From assembly GCA_023453795.1 (NCBI GenBank), contig JAEXSP010000019.1, forward strand, positions 377,174 through 441,173: 64,000 nt of DNA. Direction: 5' to 3'. Shown piece after piece: positions 51,494 through 61,171 of this stretch. The number at the start of each line of letters is the position of its first letter. The first letter of the stretch is position 1. The notes under the pieces were generated by a model, which was given only the letters and a program-made list of their open reading frames with translations, did not search any database and had not been told where the DNA came from. Source of the DNA: Bacillota bacterium. Its GTDB lineage: Bacteria > Bacillota > Clostridia > Acetivibrionales > JAEXSP01. Both the position numbers and the translations under genes were made by a program.

Positions 51494-52285
51494 TTATGTA
51501 GGTTCATACTTCCATCCCAAATCTTCGTTGTATATCATTTGTTTTGTCATTCCGCCGTCCACTGTTATATTTTCGCCTGTAACGAAGCTATTATCTTCAT
51601 CACATAAAAACATAACAGTTCGTGCAATATCTGCCGGTCTGCCGATACGACCCGCAGGATGCTGTCGTTTATCAGCCGTTTTATGTTTTTCCTCAAAGCC
51701 GTCATCATAATTGGCACTAACGTCTATCCAGCCGGGACTTATGCTATTGACCCTCACTTTTCCGGCAAGGCTTACAGCCAAAGCATGTGTTAATGCAGTT
51801 ATCCCGCCTTTTGCCGCCGTGTAGCTTTCGGTATCCTCCTGTGACATGAAAGCCCTTGTAGAAGAGATATTTACTATAGAGCCGTTTGTTCCGAAATGAG
51901 CCATAAAGAGCTTTGAAAGCAAATAAGGTGCTGTAACGCCAACCCTCAAAACATAATTGAAGTCTTCAAAATCGCAGCCTGAAAGTACCCCTCTGCGGCT
52001 TAGGCAAGCATTATTGATCAAATAATCCACCTTACCGTACCTTTTGATCACTTCGCTTGCAAACCCTTCAAGTACAGCTTTTTCTGCTATATCGCCGCAG
52101 TAAAAAAAGCCTTCTTCACCGAATGAATTTATCTCCTTCAGTGCTTTTTCACCTTCCGTTTTGTCAAGGTCAACAAAAGCAACCTTCGATTTTTTCTTTG
52201 CAAACTCTCTTGCAATGCAAAGACCTATTCCTTTCGCACCGCCGGTAATAACAGCAACTTTATTTTCAAAACCCACGTTGTTCAC
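51494..52285 (-). CDS. Short-chain dehydrogenase/reductase
   Basis: A 263-residue classical SDR with the nucleotide motif TGGAKGIG (15-22), NNAC at the strand-4 end, catalytic Ser in NISSTRAF and YTAAKGG giving the Tyr-Lys pair. Asp at the end of strand 2 (AFVDLDK) suggests NAD rather than NADP. The start is GTG with GAGAGG upstream. It stands alone. Substrate unknown; FabG is possible but the context does not support it. Confidence 0.88.
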   Translation of the reverse strand: MNNVGFENKVAVITGGAKGIGLCIAREFAKKKSKVAFVDLDKTEGEKALKEINSFGEEGFFYCGDIAEKAVLEGFASEVIKRYGKVDYLINNACLSRRGVLSGCDFEDFNYVLRVGVTAPYLLSKLFMAHFGTNGSIVNISSTRAFMSQEDTESYTAAKGGITALTHALAVSLAGKVRVNSISPGWIDVSANYDDGFEEKHKTADKRQHPAGRIGRPADIARTVMFLCDEDNSFVTGENITVDGGMTKQMIYNEDLGWKYEPT

Positions 52286-52389
52286 CTCTCAAGTTCTTCA
52301 ATCTTAATAATGTAGCCTGCAGTTATGCATTTTCCCCTTTCATCAGCAAAAACCATTTGGTATAATATGGATGCAAGGAGGACAGTTTC

Positions 52390-52626
52390 ATGTCTGAACA
52401 CATTAAAGGTATATTTGAACCAATTTTAACATTTTTATTTATATTACTGTTAGTAGATTTTTTACTTTTTTTAAGAGCATGGAGCCTTTATGACTTTACT
52501 ATAAAGCGAATCCTGAAGGTTATATTGGTATTAGATGCTTGCTTTGCCGCATCTGCAATTTTTATAGCCATAATGGCAAATCTCCCTGATATAATTACCT
52601 TTGTTAATGAGTTTTTTATTAATTGA
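52390..52626 (+). CDS. Small membrane protein of unknown function
   Basis: A 78-residue protein with a strong AAGGAGG site. Two helices (about 11-29 and 42-66) make up most of it. No family recognised. A transcript reading rightward would face the terminator at 52649, which works for the opposite strand. Divergent from the SDR gene. Confidence 0.55.
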   Translation: MSEHIKGIFEPILTFLFILLLVDFLLFLRAWSLYDFTIKRILKVILVLDACFAASAIFIAIMANLPDIITFVNEFFIN

Positions 52627-52648
52627 TTATTTATATTAGCAAAGAAAA

Positions 52649-52687
52649 AAGCGATTTGTTTGGTTTCATCAACCTAACAACCCGCTT
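52649..52687 (-). terminator. Terminator of the NlpC/P60 gene
   Basis: AAGCG...CGCTT with inner GTT/AAC and GGTT/AACC pairs forms a long stem; the minus strand continues TTTTTTCTTT. It lies 30 bases after the hydrolase stop. Confidence 0.75.
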
Positions 52688-52716
52688 ATATCGTCATATG
52701 GAAACACTTTTTACTT

Positions 52717-53394
52717 CTATTTTAATATCCTTCTGGCAGTTATGTACGAATCTGAGTAAAAACCTTTTGTCAGATTTGATATTATAACCTTTCCTGCAGC
52801 AGATGAAGCATGTATGAACATCCCATTTCCTTTATATATCCCCACATGGTTTATATAGTTACGTCCGCCGTCTGTATCGAAGAATACAAGATCGCCCGGG
52901 ATCAAGTCCGTTTTGCCTACCCATGTTCCCTGCTTAGCCTGATCGCATGCAACTCTGTTCAATTCAAACCCGAAGCTGTGATAAACATATTTTACAAATC
53001 CTGAACAGTCAAATACACCAGGACCATTACCGCCCCATACATACGGAATGCCTAAAAACCTTTCGGAATATCCCACAATCGCCGGAAGATTTGAATCACT
53101 TCTTGAAGTAAGGCTTGATTGGACAGCCACGTACTGAGAATTCACCCACCCTATTTCATCATTCTCGGTGATAACATTGTACCAAGCGCCGCTTTTTGCA
53201 AGAATTTGAAGACTAGTGCCTCGGGGGAGCCCATCAATGACTTGAGTTGTTATACCCGGACCAATACGGAGATTTAAGACTGATGCCGTTACTTTTCCTT
53301 TAGAATTTTCGCTGGCAAAAACAGGCACCGCAAGTGAATTTGCCAACACAAGAGCTGCAAGACCGCCTATAAGCTTTCTTTTCAATTTGACCAT
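52717..53394 (-). CDS. Secreted NlpC/P60 peptidoglycan hydrolase with SH3 domain
   Basis: A 225-residue cell-wall enzyme: signal peptide (1-27, ending VFAS), SH3b domain (35-92, VLNLRIGPG), linker, and an NlpC/P60 cysteine peptidase (105-225) with Cys in DCSGFVKYVY, His in INHVGIY and a third polar residue in IHASS. It cuts D-Glu-meso-diaminopimelate or similar links in the wall. It is controlled by a c-di-AMP riboswitch directly upstream, a common pairing in Gram-positive bacteria. AGGAGG precedes the ATG. Confidence 0.93.
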   Translation of the reverse strand: MVKLKRKLIGGLAALVLANSLAVPVFASENSKGKVTASVLNLRIGPGITTQVIDGLPRGTSLQILAKSGAWYNVITENDEIGWVNSQYVAVQSSLTSRSDSNLPAIVGYSERFLGIPYVWGGNGPGVFDCSGFVKYVYHSFGFELNRVACDQAKQGTWVGKTDLIPGDLVFFDTDGGRNYINHVGIYKGNGMFIHASSAAGKVIISNLTKGFYSDSYITARRILK

Positions 53395-53411
53395 TTTGAC
53401 CTCCTATTTTT

Positions 53412-53528
53412 GGCTTCCGAAGTTAGCTGTCGGGTTCGGGTAATAGGATGACCCCTACTGTCTTAAGACAGATTAACCCCATCAAATGGTTCCTCCGTAC
53501 TTCACTCTGAAGATTCAGCCAATAATTA
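53412..53528 (-). promoter_or_regulatory. c-di-AMP riboswitch (ydaO/yuaA type)
   Basis: Leftward from about 53528 the conserved parts occur in order: GGCTGAATC, GGAGGAACCA, GGGGTTAATC, GTAGGGGTCATCC, then CCGAACCCGACAGCTAAC and a closing GGAAGCC. This is the ydaO class that turns wall-hydrolase and potassium genes off when c-di-AMP is high. It ends 18 bases before the NlpC/P60 start. The rest of 53395-53701 holds only the hairpin at 53617. Confidence 0.9.
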
Positions 53529-53616
53529 ATTTGCTTAATTAGTTTACCATAATGACTACTATATGTAAACCTCGGATGAACTCTATCCAACCTCACTTTT
53601 AAATCCTTAATACTTC

Positions 53617-53648
53617 AAAACCGCCCAGCATAAGCATTAGGCGGTTTT
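53617..53648. terminator. Bidirectional-looking terminator
   Basis: A perfect 9-base stem AAAACCGCC/GGCGGTTTT, T run on both sides. It ends the DUF6803-like gene on the minus strand. Confidence 0.75.
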
Positions 53649-53701
53649 TATCAGTAAATAATTCCCTTTTTTAATGGCCTAACAACTGCTATCTGGTTTA
53701 C

Positions 53702-54193
53702 TTACATTCCCTTCATTCCCTTCATTGTAAAAAGGTCCGGACTAAGCATGCCGAATATCATTGCTACATGTGCTAAAACAAGGAATATACCTACAAGTAT
53801 TGCATGAAGCTTCAGCTTTTCAACCTCATTTTTCTTCCTTCCGATAAGGCCCAGTTCCAGCAAAGTCATTCCCATGAAAGGAATTATACCTGAAAGGTAG
53901 AAACCAACAGCTATAACATCTGCCGGGCCTCTCCAATCTCCGGAAGCCGTCAGAGGAATGACTGCGTTCACAAGCAGGTAAATGAAAATCCCGAGGAAAT
54001 ATATTCCCGCAAAGATACCTGTTGCCTTGCTTACAGCTTTAGCCTTACCCGTAAGGTTTCTTGTAAATAGGATAATCAATTCAGTAATTGCCAGCGTTTC
54101 CGCGCAAATAACCGGTATTGCCATAAAGATGATCAGATGCCATGGCTGAGAAGTCGCAAGCAGTTCCATATAATGCGTCATTGTTTGGTTCAT
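53702..54193 (-). CDS. DUF6803-like membrane protein
   Basis: A 163-residue protein with about four helices and a Met-rich tail (FTMKGMKGM). It opens with TMTHYMELLATSQPWHLIIF, a pattern I recall from a clostridial family annotated only as a permease-like domain of unknown function. AGGAGG lies upstream of the ATG. Met and His residues (THYM, PWHL, the tail) could bind copper or another soft metal, but no metal gene is close. Single-gene unit. Confidence 0.65.
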   Translation of the reverse strand: MNQTMTHYMELLATSQPWHLIIFMAIPVICAETLAITELIILFTRNLTGKAKAVSKATGIFAGIYFLGIFIYLLVNAVIPLTASGDWRGPADVIAVGFYLSGIIPFMGMTLLELGLIGRKKNEVEKLKLHAILVGIFLVLAHVAMIFGMLSPDLFTMKGMKGM

Positions 54194-54522
54194 AAATAAT
54201 CCTCCCTAATAAATATGTTAAGAAGGATTATACCTGCCTTATGTGAAGAAAGTTTGAAGAAAAATTAATCTCTATTCAAAGGCATTTCTCCTCTTTTGCC
54301 TAGAGGTACAATCATTTGAAGGAATATTAAGTAATTGTGATATGCACCTTTTTGGAGATGTTTATTTATATTAAAAAATTTATTGAATTTATGGGAGGAT
54401 ATAGTAAGTTTTTGTAGAATAATATTGATTAAGTATATTTATGTTATGTTCTGCTTGGTTTTAATTATCTTAAAGCAAACATTTTACCCAAAGAACCTAT
54501 TTATCAAGGAGTGATGATATTA

Positions 54523-56055
54523 ATGGAAGATAGTTTGGAAGGCTTGTTTAAGAAAAACTTACTGCAGTATCAAAAGGATCTAAGCAGTTCTATAACCTTC
54601 TATTGTACAATAGGGGGTTTTGGCGGTGTAGCTTTTTACGCATTTATGAAAATAATAGGCGTAATGGGTATTTTCACATGGATTAACCTGCTTTATTTCT
54701 CACTGCCGGTTGTTTTCAATGTTACAGTTATGGCAGTCTCAAATGCAATTCTGAAAAAAAAGAATGAAAAAACTTATGTAAATATATACAAATATATCAT
54801 CGTCTCCGTCGCATGCATAAATTATTTTGCAATTGCCGTATTTATTCCTTATAGAGACGTATGGGGAGTACTTATATTGATATTCTTCGTATCATCCTAT
54901 TACCTTGAAAAGATAGTCGCATTGTACGGTATCCTATTCAGTTCGGCGATCTGTATATTCAGTTTTTATGTGAATACTTGTCCGGAGCATCTAAACACCT
55001 CACTGGGAGATATAACGACAAGACTTCAGGTTATTTCCTTCGGCGGAGTTGCAGCATTTATTTGCACAATTCTGGCTAGAAAACTTCTTTACAAATCCTG
55101 CAAGAACGAATTTAATGTGAGCAAATCCCTTAACAACCTCCAATCAATGGTTTTAAAGGTAAAGGACGTATCTGTTACCCTTACTCAATCAAGCGAATTA
55201 ATTACTCAACTGGCATCCCAACAGCAAGAGGCAGCGGAAATGACCGCCGTAAATTCATCTGATATTCTTGAAGGGGCTATGAAGGCTTCCGAAAGCGTTA
55301 AGGAAAGTACCGATCTCATATCACAGCTTGTTCAGGAAACAAGGAGCATGCAGGAAAATACAATGCGTGTCATAACCGACTCCGAGGAACTAAAAAATAT
55401 AGCCGGGAAGGGAAAAGACTCAATCGATAATGCTGTAGAAAAAATAATGAATATAAAAGAAAGCGCAACCGCTACATATGCAAGTGCAAAAGAGCTTGAT
55501 TTAAAGGCACAAAAAATTGATTCCATTGTGGGTTCAATACAGAGTATATCCAAGCAGACCAATCTTTTGTCGCTTAATGCTTCGATTGAAGCGGCAAGAG
55601 CGGGCGAATACGGCTTGGGTTTTGCTGTTGTTGCCGATGAAATAAGAAAGCTTGCGGAGCAAAGCCACAATGCTTTGAACGACATAACCGTAACCCTGAA
55701 AGAGATATTCCAGCATGACGATAAGGTAAACGATCTTGTCCAAAAGGTGGATGACGGCGTTACAATCATAAAGATGTCCAAGGAATACTACCAAAACATA
55801 ATTGATGCTCTAAATGCAACCATACAATCCCTTTTGAGTATGAGGGATGCATCCGAAAAACAGCTTTCCAATACCGAGATGGTTAACAACTTCATAGCAG
55901 AAGTTAAAAACATTTCGGTTATGACTACAGACAGCATAGAATCCGCTACCGCTTCAACACAAGAAACGCTGGCATCCAGTGAAGAGCTGTTTAATTCTGC
56001 AAAAGCGCTTGAAAACCTTGCAAAGGAAATGAATGAAATGGTACTAAAAATATAA
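54523..56055 (+). CDS. Methyl-accepting chemotaxis protein with six-helix membrane sensor
   Basis: A 510-residue receptor from the ATG at 54523, which has AAGGAG 11 bases upstream; the closer ATG at 54514 almost touches the site. Six N-terminal helices (about 20-185) replace the usual periplasmic sensor. There is no clear HAMP. The cytoplasmic signalling hairpin (about 200-510) has its tip at SKQTNLLSLNASIEAARAGE, split here as QTNLLSLNA and SIEAARAGEYG, the docking site for CheA and CheW. The signal may be membrane-related. The 329 bases upstream show nothing clear. Confidence 0.9.
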   Translation: MEDSLEGLFKKNLLQYQKDLSSSITFYCTIGGFGGVAFYAFMKIIGVMGIFTWINLLYFSLPVVFNVTVMAVSNAILKKKNEKTYVNIYKYIIVSVACINYFAIAVFIPYRDVWGVLILIFFVSSYYLEKIVALYGILFSSAICIFSFYVNTCPEHLNTSLGDITTRLQVISFGGVAAFICTILARKLLYKSCKNEFNVSKSLNNLQSMVLKVKDVSVTLTQSSELITQLASQQQEAAEMTAVNSSDILEGAMKASESVKESTDLISQLVQETRSMQENTMRVITDSEELKNIAGKGKDSIDNAVEKIMNIKESATATYASAKELDLKAQKIDSIVGSIQSISKQTNLLSLNASIEAARAGEYGLGFAVVADEIRKLAEQSHNALNDITVTLKEIFQHDDKVNDLVQKVDDGVTIIKMSKEYYQNIIDALNATIQSLLSMRDASEKQLSNTEMVNNFIAEVKNISVMTTDSIESATASTQETLASSEELFNSAKALENLAKEMNEMVLKI

Positions 56056-56072
56056 AATGGAGGCGACATGCT

Positions 56073-57005
56073 ATGAGTTATGAAACAGAGTACGGGCAAT
56101 ATGTTGATTCAAAGGAACCGTTGAGCGCTCTGCAGAATACAGATTGGAATTTTTACGGACAATGCAGTATGTCTTACCCATATCTGTATGCTACACCGGA
56201 TCCTAACCGTGAGGATTACATTGCTATTCCTTTTGGCGAGGATCCGCTGCAGAGACTTGATATCCACCATTTGAAGAGCGGGACAAAAAAACAAAGGCCT
56301 GTAATATTTTTTATTCATGGCGGGGGCTGGACTAGCGAAGATAAAAGCAACACAAGATTTTATGCACTTGAGTGGATAAAAAGAGGATACACGGTCGTTT
56401 CCACCAATTACAGGCTGTCTCCCAATGTAATTCATCCACTCCAGATAGAAGATTGTGCAATGGCTTTCAAATGGGTACAGGACAATATTAAGGACTATGG
56501 CGGCGATCCCAATAATATTGCAGTACTTGGCCATTCTTCAGGTGCACATTTAGGGGCGCTGCTTGTGACGGGGAGAAAATGGCAAAAGAAATACAACATT
56601 AATATAAACAAAGTAAAATGCTGGATACCGGTAAGCGGTATATATGACTTTAATTTCGATGCTAATTATCTGCATCCCCTTCTGAGCTCGTCAATACTTG
56701 CAATGCTTGGAAACGGTGATAGAAATGATCCTTCGCCTGTTAATCATGTTACGGGGCATGAACCTCCTTGCCTGATATTGCATGGGGGTGATGACTGGCT
56801 TGTTCCGAGGGTTAACTCGATTAAATTGTATGACAAGCTTATTGAAAAAGGAGCAAAAGGAGCAAAACTTGAAATAGTTCCTGGATATATGCATTGTAAC
56901 ATGATGCTCGGATATGACAAACCGGATCACAAGCCGGCAAAAATCATTAATTCATATCTTGCAGAAATGCTGGCTACTCCTGAATGGAACAGCAGTAATG
57001 ACTGA
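56073..57005 (+). CDS. Alpha/beta hydrolase (esterase of the HGGG group)
   Basis: A 310-residue esterase-like hydrolase with the oxyanion HGGGW (about 84-88), nucleophile in GHSSGAH (about 150-156), Asp in HGGDDWLVP and His in GYMHCNM. The class includes carbohydrate and kynurenine-formamide-type esterases. No signal peptide. GGAGG precedes the ATG 17 bases after the chemoreceptor stop, so both may share a transcript. In a cellulolytic bacterium, deacetylation of plant sugars taken up is possible, but this is a guess. Confidence 0.85.
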   Translation: MSYETEYGQYVDSKEPLSALQNTDWNFYGQCSMSYPYLYATPDPNREDYIAIPFGEDPLQRLDIHHLKSGTKKQRPVIFFIHGGGWTSEDKSNTRFYALEWIKRGYTVVSTNYRLSPNVIHPLQIEDCAMAFKWVQDNIKDYGGDPNNIAVLGHSSGAHLGALLVTGRKWQKKYNININKVKCWIPVSGIYDFNFDANYLHPLLSSSILAMLGNGDRNDPSPVNHVTGHEPPCLILHGGDDWLVPRVNSIKLYDKLIEKGAKGAKLEIVPGYMHCNMMLGYDKPDHKPAKIINSYLAEMLATPEWNSSND

Positions 57006-57025
57006 TATAGGTAAATCATAGGATT

Positions 57026-57071
57026 CTTTAAAAGACACTTGAGGTTGTTCATTCTCAAGTGCCTTTTAAAG
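57026..57071. terminator. Bidirectional terminator between convergent hydrolases
   Basis: CTTTAAAAG-CACTTGAG pairs with CTCAAGTG-CTTTTAAAG (one mismatch), about 17 pairs, with A/T tracts in both arms. It serves the gene ending at 57005 and the gene ending at 57081. Confidence 0.75.
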
Positions 57072-57080
57072 CTTAATATT

Positions 57081-57941
57081 TTATGCGGTCATAACCGAAT
57101 CATCAAGTTGCTGACCCGAATAAGCATACTGCTCTTCTCTTTCCAAAGAATCTATAAAATCAACGACCATTTTGTTGAACTCTTTCGGTTTCTGGAATAT
57201 AAATACATGTCCTACGTCTTTTAGAACCTTGAACTCTGAATTTGTAAACTTCTCTTTCAGTGAAACAGCATCACTGTAGAAGCAAAAATCCTTGCTGCCT
57301 ACAACAATCAACGAAGGAATATCATATTGGGATAGGAAGGAATAGTGATCTCCCTGCACAACAACCTTCCACCATTTGCGGAATTCCGAACTGCTCATTT
57401 TAAGAGTTTCCTGAAGGAAGAACTTTCTTGATTTTAAATGCGCTTTTCCGGGAAGCATCATGTTTGCCATGAGTTTAAGATATGCATCCTTGCTGAAGAT
57501 TTTCAAAAAAACCTTTTCAGCGAAACTGTTCATAAACCTTGATAAATAATTGGGTTTACATATTGGGCTTGCAAATATTAATGAAATAACCCTCTCCGGA
57601 AACAATTCACAAAAATATTGCTGTATTATTGTTCCGAGAGACAAACCGAGAATATGGGCTTTTTCTACTCCAAGCTCATCCATCAGTAATCTTACATGAT
57701 TTGCAATAATAACAGCGCTGTATTTCTCACAATCCAGTGAAGTTGAATTTCCATGACCTGCAAGGTCAAGATTGAGTACCTTAAAATGTTTGTTGAAATC
57801 ATCGACCTGATTTTTCCAGCACTTCGTAGATCCGGATATACCATGGAGTAAAACCAACCATTCTCCATCAGGCTTACCTGAAATCTCGTAATACATTTTC
57901 AAATTCCCTACCATTGCATAACTCTGTAATGCTGTTTCCAT
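57081..57941 (-). CDS. Alpha/beta hydrolase
   Basis: A 286-residue hydrolase of the large esterase/haloperoxidase-like group: oxyanion HGISGSTKCW (about 34), nucleophile in LGLSLGT (about 99), Asp in VGSKDFCF and His in DVGHVFIFQKP. No signal peptide or membrane part. The start is ATG after GGGGGG. Nothing nearby tells the substrate. Confidence 0.85.
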   Translation of the reverse strand: METALQSYAMVGNLKMYYEISGKPDGEWLVLLHGISGSTKCWKNQVDDFNKHFKVLNLDLAGHGNSTSLDCEKYSAVIIANHVRLLMDELGVEKAHILGLSLGTIIQQYFCELFPERVISLIFASPICKPNYLSRFMNSFAEKVFLKIFSKDAYLKLMANMMLPGKAHLKSRKFFLQETLKMSSSEFRKWWKVVVQGDHYSFLSQYDIPSLIVVGSKDFCFYSDAVSLKEKFTNSEFKVLKDVGHVFIFQKPKEFNKMVVDFIDSLEREEQYAYSGQQLDDSVMTA

Positions 57942-58231
57942 TTTAACAGCCCCCCCAAATAAATAATTTTAATTTTTAAATGCTTTATTTCATGCATTTT
58001 TCTTTTGTTTGGCAAATAACCTTTGTTACATTCCGCTAGCAGATAATTACATATTACGACTTTATTATACATCTTCTGATAATAATGTCAAGGAGTTTTT
58101 TTATTTTTTTGTCGAATAATAGTAATTTTCCCATTAAGTTTTAAGATATATTATTGTATCTTTGTCGAATATCGTCATTATTTGTAGATTAATGTTTAAT
58201 TTCATCTGTTTTGATACATTCAGCTTCCAAT

Positions 58232-58259
58232 AAAAAAAAGGCAGTTCATAAGAACTGCC
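58232..58259 (-). terminator. Terminator of the HD-GYP gene
   Basis: A perfect stem GGCAGTTC/GAACTGCC with loop ATAA, followed by eight T on the minus strand. It is 82 bases beyond the stop codon. In the rest of 57942-58340 I see no gene. Confidence 0.85.
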
Positions 58260-58340
58260 AACTATTGTAAATGTGTTATAAAATTCGTATGTGGTAATTA
58301 CTCCTATCTATCTGTTCCCAAAGAATATACTGACAATTTT

Positions 58341-59348
58341 TTATATAATTACTACATCTTTGATAAACATAGTAAGACTTTTCAGCAGGTCTATCTCCCC
58401 TAAAACCGCCGTGTCGTTGAAAACCCTGACAACAGGCCTTTGTGGGCTCCCGATATTTTGCCTTATAACGATTCCTTTTAGACCGTTACTCATCTGAACA
58501 GTACAGCCATTAGGATAAAAAATAATTGCATCTCTAAATTGTTCTACAACAGAAGGATCGAGGAGTGTCCCTGACATTGCAAGCAGGTGCTCATAAGCCA
58601 GATGAGGCATTAAAGAAACGTTTTCATTGTTATAACCGTGAAGAAAATTATCATATACATCCGCTACCTGAATAAGCCTGGTAAATTCCGATATAGCCTG
58701 ACCCTTAATCCTTCTGGGATAACCTGTTCCATCAAATTTTTCATGATGTTCATAGCATACAATCGAAGAATGGAGATTGAATCCCCTGCATTTGCGCATT
58801 ACATCAAAGCCCTTTTGCGTATGTTCCGGCTTCTCCTCACAAACGTTTTCTCTGCCTAAATCATGAATAAGTGCACCTGTAACCATATCGCAAAGCTGGT
58901 TATAGTTATAGTTCATTCGATTGCCCAGGAAAGCCGAAAGCAAGGCTACGTTTATAGTGTGCTCAATTATATAATCATCTACGGCAGATATGGAAAGAAT
59001 GCTTGCTCCTTTGTCACCGGAATCCCGGACAAAATCAACAATGCTTTTAGAAATATCCTTTATGACATATTCATTTATAGGCTTGTCCTTATGAAGGTTT
59101 TGGTGGGTTTCTCTTATAACCTGTATCGCATTGTTTTTCGTAATTGCATCCAAAGACTGCACAGGTTCAACATCTTCAAACCTTTCATCTTCAATGTAAA
59201 TCTTATTGATGCCCAGAAGTCTGAGTTTTTCCAGATATGCCTCTGTAAGAACAACTCCTGCATTAAGCACTGCTTTCCCGCTTGAAGTATATACCGCAAT
59301 GCTCAGCACACTTCCAGGTTCCACACTTTTTATCCCTACAAGTCTCAT
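58341..59348 (-). CDS. HD-GYP domain protein, probable c-di-GMP phosphodiesterase
   Basis: A 335-residue protein. Residues 1-100 form a small N-terminal domain (LRLLGINKIYI). The HD-GYP part (about 125-280) has HTINVALLS, IHDLGREN, CYEHHEKFDGTGYP and ADVYDN, all metal ligands of the family. The GYP itself is intact, so hydrolysis of c-di-GMP is likely. The last 60 residues form a beta-rich tail. TGGAGG precedes the ATG. Stand-alone regulator of motility or biofilm; no partner is adjacent. Confidence 0.9.
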   Translation of the reverse strand: MRLVGIKSVEPGSVLSIAVYTSSGKAVLNAGVVLTEAYLEKLRLLGINKIYIEDERFEDVEPVQSLDAITKNNAIQVIRETHQNLHKDKPINEYVIKDISKSIVDFVRDSGDKGASILSISAVDDYIIEHTINVALLSAFLGNRMNYNYNQLCDMVTGALIHDLGRENVCEEKPEHTQKGFDVMRKCRGFNLHSSIVCYEHHEKFDGTGYPRRIKGQAISEFTRLIQVADVYDNFLHGYNNENVSLMPHLAYEHLLAMSGTLLDPSVVEQFRDAIIFYPNGCTVQMSNGLKGIVIRQNIGSPQRPVVRVFNDTAVLGEIDLLKSLTMFIKDVVII

Positions 59349-59474
59349 ATTTTGCCTCCACTATAATACAATTATTGCATATTTTTTTACATAGGACGGT
59401 TAAGAAAGTGTATATTATAATTTCTATTTTTTTTTGTATTTTCCTTCAATTTGGGCTAATTTTTTTATCCCATT

Positions 59475-61049
59475 TTATTCCTGCATCTCAATGCTGTCGG
59501 AATGATTAAACTCAATAACAATTACACCCTCGGAATCTTCTGACCTTGCGGTCACCTTGGAAAACTGTTCAAAGTCGCCCTCCTCATATACAATAATCCT
59601 GTTTACCAATAGCTTTACGATCTCGTTTGTAATTCTCGGGTCTCTTACGTTGTTCCGAGCTTCATTAAGTACTTCCATGAAATCATTGCTGTCAGTTTCC
59701 CTGGATTTAGCCTTAACAATTTCATGCCTCAGCTGATCTATCCTGTTTTCTATGTTTGCATTCATCCTTATAAACAGCTGTTCGGTTATTTTGCCTTCAA
59801 GCTTATCCATGTAAAGAATGTCCTGCTGCTTCTGCTTCCCTATTAACAGCTGCTCAAGCCTTTGAACATCCTGCGCGCCGTTTGCGGTATTATCTTTATC
59901 CTTTTCAAACAGCAGTTGCAGTCTTGCCATACAACTGCTGTCATCTAGCAGCCCCTTTAGTTCTTCAATAATTATCCCAACAACAAAATCCTCTCTGATA
60001 TGATGGCTTGTGCACTTTTGTCTGCCTAATTTTGTATAGTTGCTGCATACATATCCCGGAGGCCTGTCTTTTCTGACCCGGGCAAACATTGAACTGCCGC
60101 AGCTTCCGCAGAACATTAATCCCTTTAGTACATGCAGCTGCCCTTTATGTGGGCCGGAGCCGTTTCTTTTGCTCTTAATTATCCTTTGGACTTCCTCAAA
60201 CTCCCGCAAGTCGATAATCGGCTCATGCGTGTCCTTTGTAACTATCCATTTACTTTCAGGCAATTTCCTTGTCTTTTTGCTCTTAAAGCTTATTCTTTCA
60301 CTTACCCCCTGCACCGTATCACCTATGTAAACCGGGTTGGTTAATATTCTCCTGACACCGACTGCGTTCCAATGCCTATAACTGCCTGGATTATGCTTTT
60401 CAGACGGCGGACGGCAATTAATCGAATCCAGATGCTTTGCAATATAACCATAACCAAAGCCCTGTCTGTACTTTTCATAAATTAATTTTACAAAGGGTGC
60501 TGTTTCCGGATCTACACATAATTTGTTTTTCTCCTCTTTTGATTTGCTGTATCCATACGGGGCATGGCCGAGGTATTCCCCCTTTTCAAGCTTAAATCTG
60601 ATATTTGCCCTTATTTTCTTTGAAACATCTCGTACGTAGCGCTCATTGAACCAGGTTTCAATTCCTACAGTCTCATTGTCCTTACTGCTGTCATAACGTC
60701 CGTCACAGGTCATTACTCTTACACTGCATTCCTCCAGGAAATCCAGGAACATCAAGGTTTTGGCATTATTTCTTCCCAACCTTGAAAGATCCTTCAGCAG
60801 CACCAGGTCGATTACATGTTTTTCCGCATCCTCCTTTAAGGCTTCAATTCCCCTTCTGCTGAAGGTGGAACCTGAAACGTTGTCATCGATATAGACTTTA
60901 TGAATAGTACCCATACCGCTTTTCTGAGCAAAATCCATGAGCAGGTTCTTTTGGGTCTCTATTGTCTCGTAGTTTTCCTCATTGTCATCCCTGCTCTCCC
61001 TCACATATATGCCTATACGATATTTTCCGGGTTCTCCGCAATCGTGCAT
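59475..61049 (-). CDS. Large serine recombinase
   Basis: A 524-residue site-specific recombinase. The catalytic domain (10-150) has Ser19 in YVRES, then DLSRLGRN. The recombinase domain follows (170-280, GYSKSKEE, VRRILTNPVYIGD) and a zinc ribbon (CGSCGSSMF, CSNYTKLGRQKC), then a coiled coil (about 380-450). The full length argues for function. Such enzymes integrate phages, move islands, or rebuild genes in sporulation. A 34-residue ORF lies just upstream. No attachment core or cargo could be defined in the window. Confidence 0.92.
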   Translation of the reverse strand: MHDCGEPGKYRIGIYVRESRDDNEENYETIETQKNLLMDFAQKSGMGTIHKVYIDDNVSGSTFSRRGIEALKEDAEKHVIDLVLLKDLSRLGRNNAKTLMFLDFLEECSVRVMTCDGRYDSSKDNETVGIETWFNERYVRDVSKKIRANIRFKLEKGEYLGHAPYGYSKSKEEKNKLCVDPETAPFVKLIYEKYRQGFGYGYIAKHLDSINCRPPSEKHNPGSYRHWNAVGVRRILTNPVYIGDTVQGVSERISFKSKKTRKLPESKWIVTKDTHEPIIDLREFEEVQRIIKSKRNGSGPHKGQLHVLKGLMFCGSCGSSMFARVRKDRPPGYVCSNYTKLGRQKCTSHHIREDFVVGIIIEELKGLLDDSSCMARLQLLFEKDKDNTANGAQDVQRLEQLLIGKQKQQDILYMDKLEGKITEQLFIRMNANIENRIDQLRHEIVKAKSRETDSNDFMEVLNEARNNVRDPRITNEIVKLLVNRIIVYEEGDFEQFSKVTARSEDSEGVIVIEFNHSDSIEMQE

Positions 61050-61066
61050 AATTTCACACCCAGCCC

Positions 61067-61171
61067 TTACTTCGGCTCCGAGAGAATTTTAACTATTCTC
61101 CAAAGCATTGCATCACACGGAATGTTGTCTTTATAGAGCTTTACAACCTTTATGGGCTTTTTCTTCTTCAT
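61067..61171 (-). CDS. 34-residue ORF leading the recombinase
   Basis: ATG at 61171 with AGGGGA upstream opens a short basic peptide (start MKKKKPIKVVKLYKD, end RIVKILSEPK) stopping 17 bases before the recombinase ATG. It could be a small accessory protein or a translation-coupling leader. It is too short for a family call. Confidence 0.5.
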   Translation of the reverse strand: MKKKKPIKVVKLYKDNIPCDAMLWRIVKILSEPK

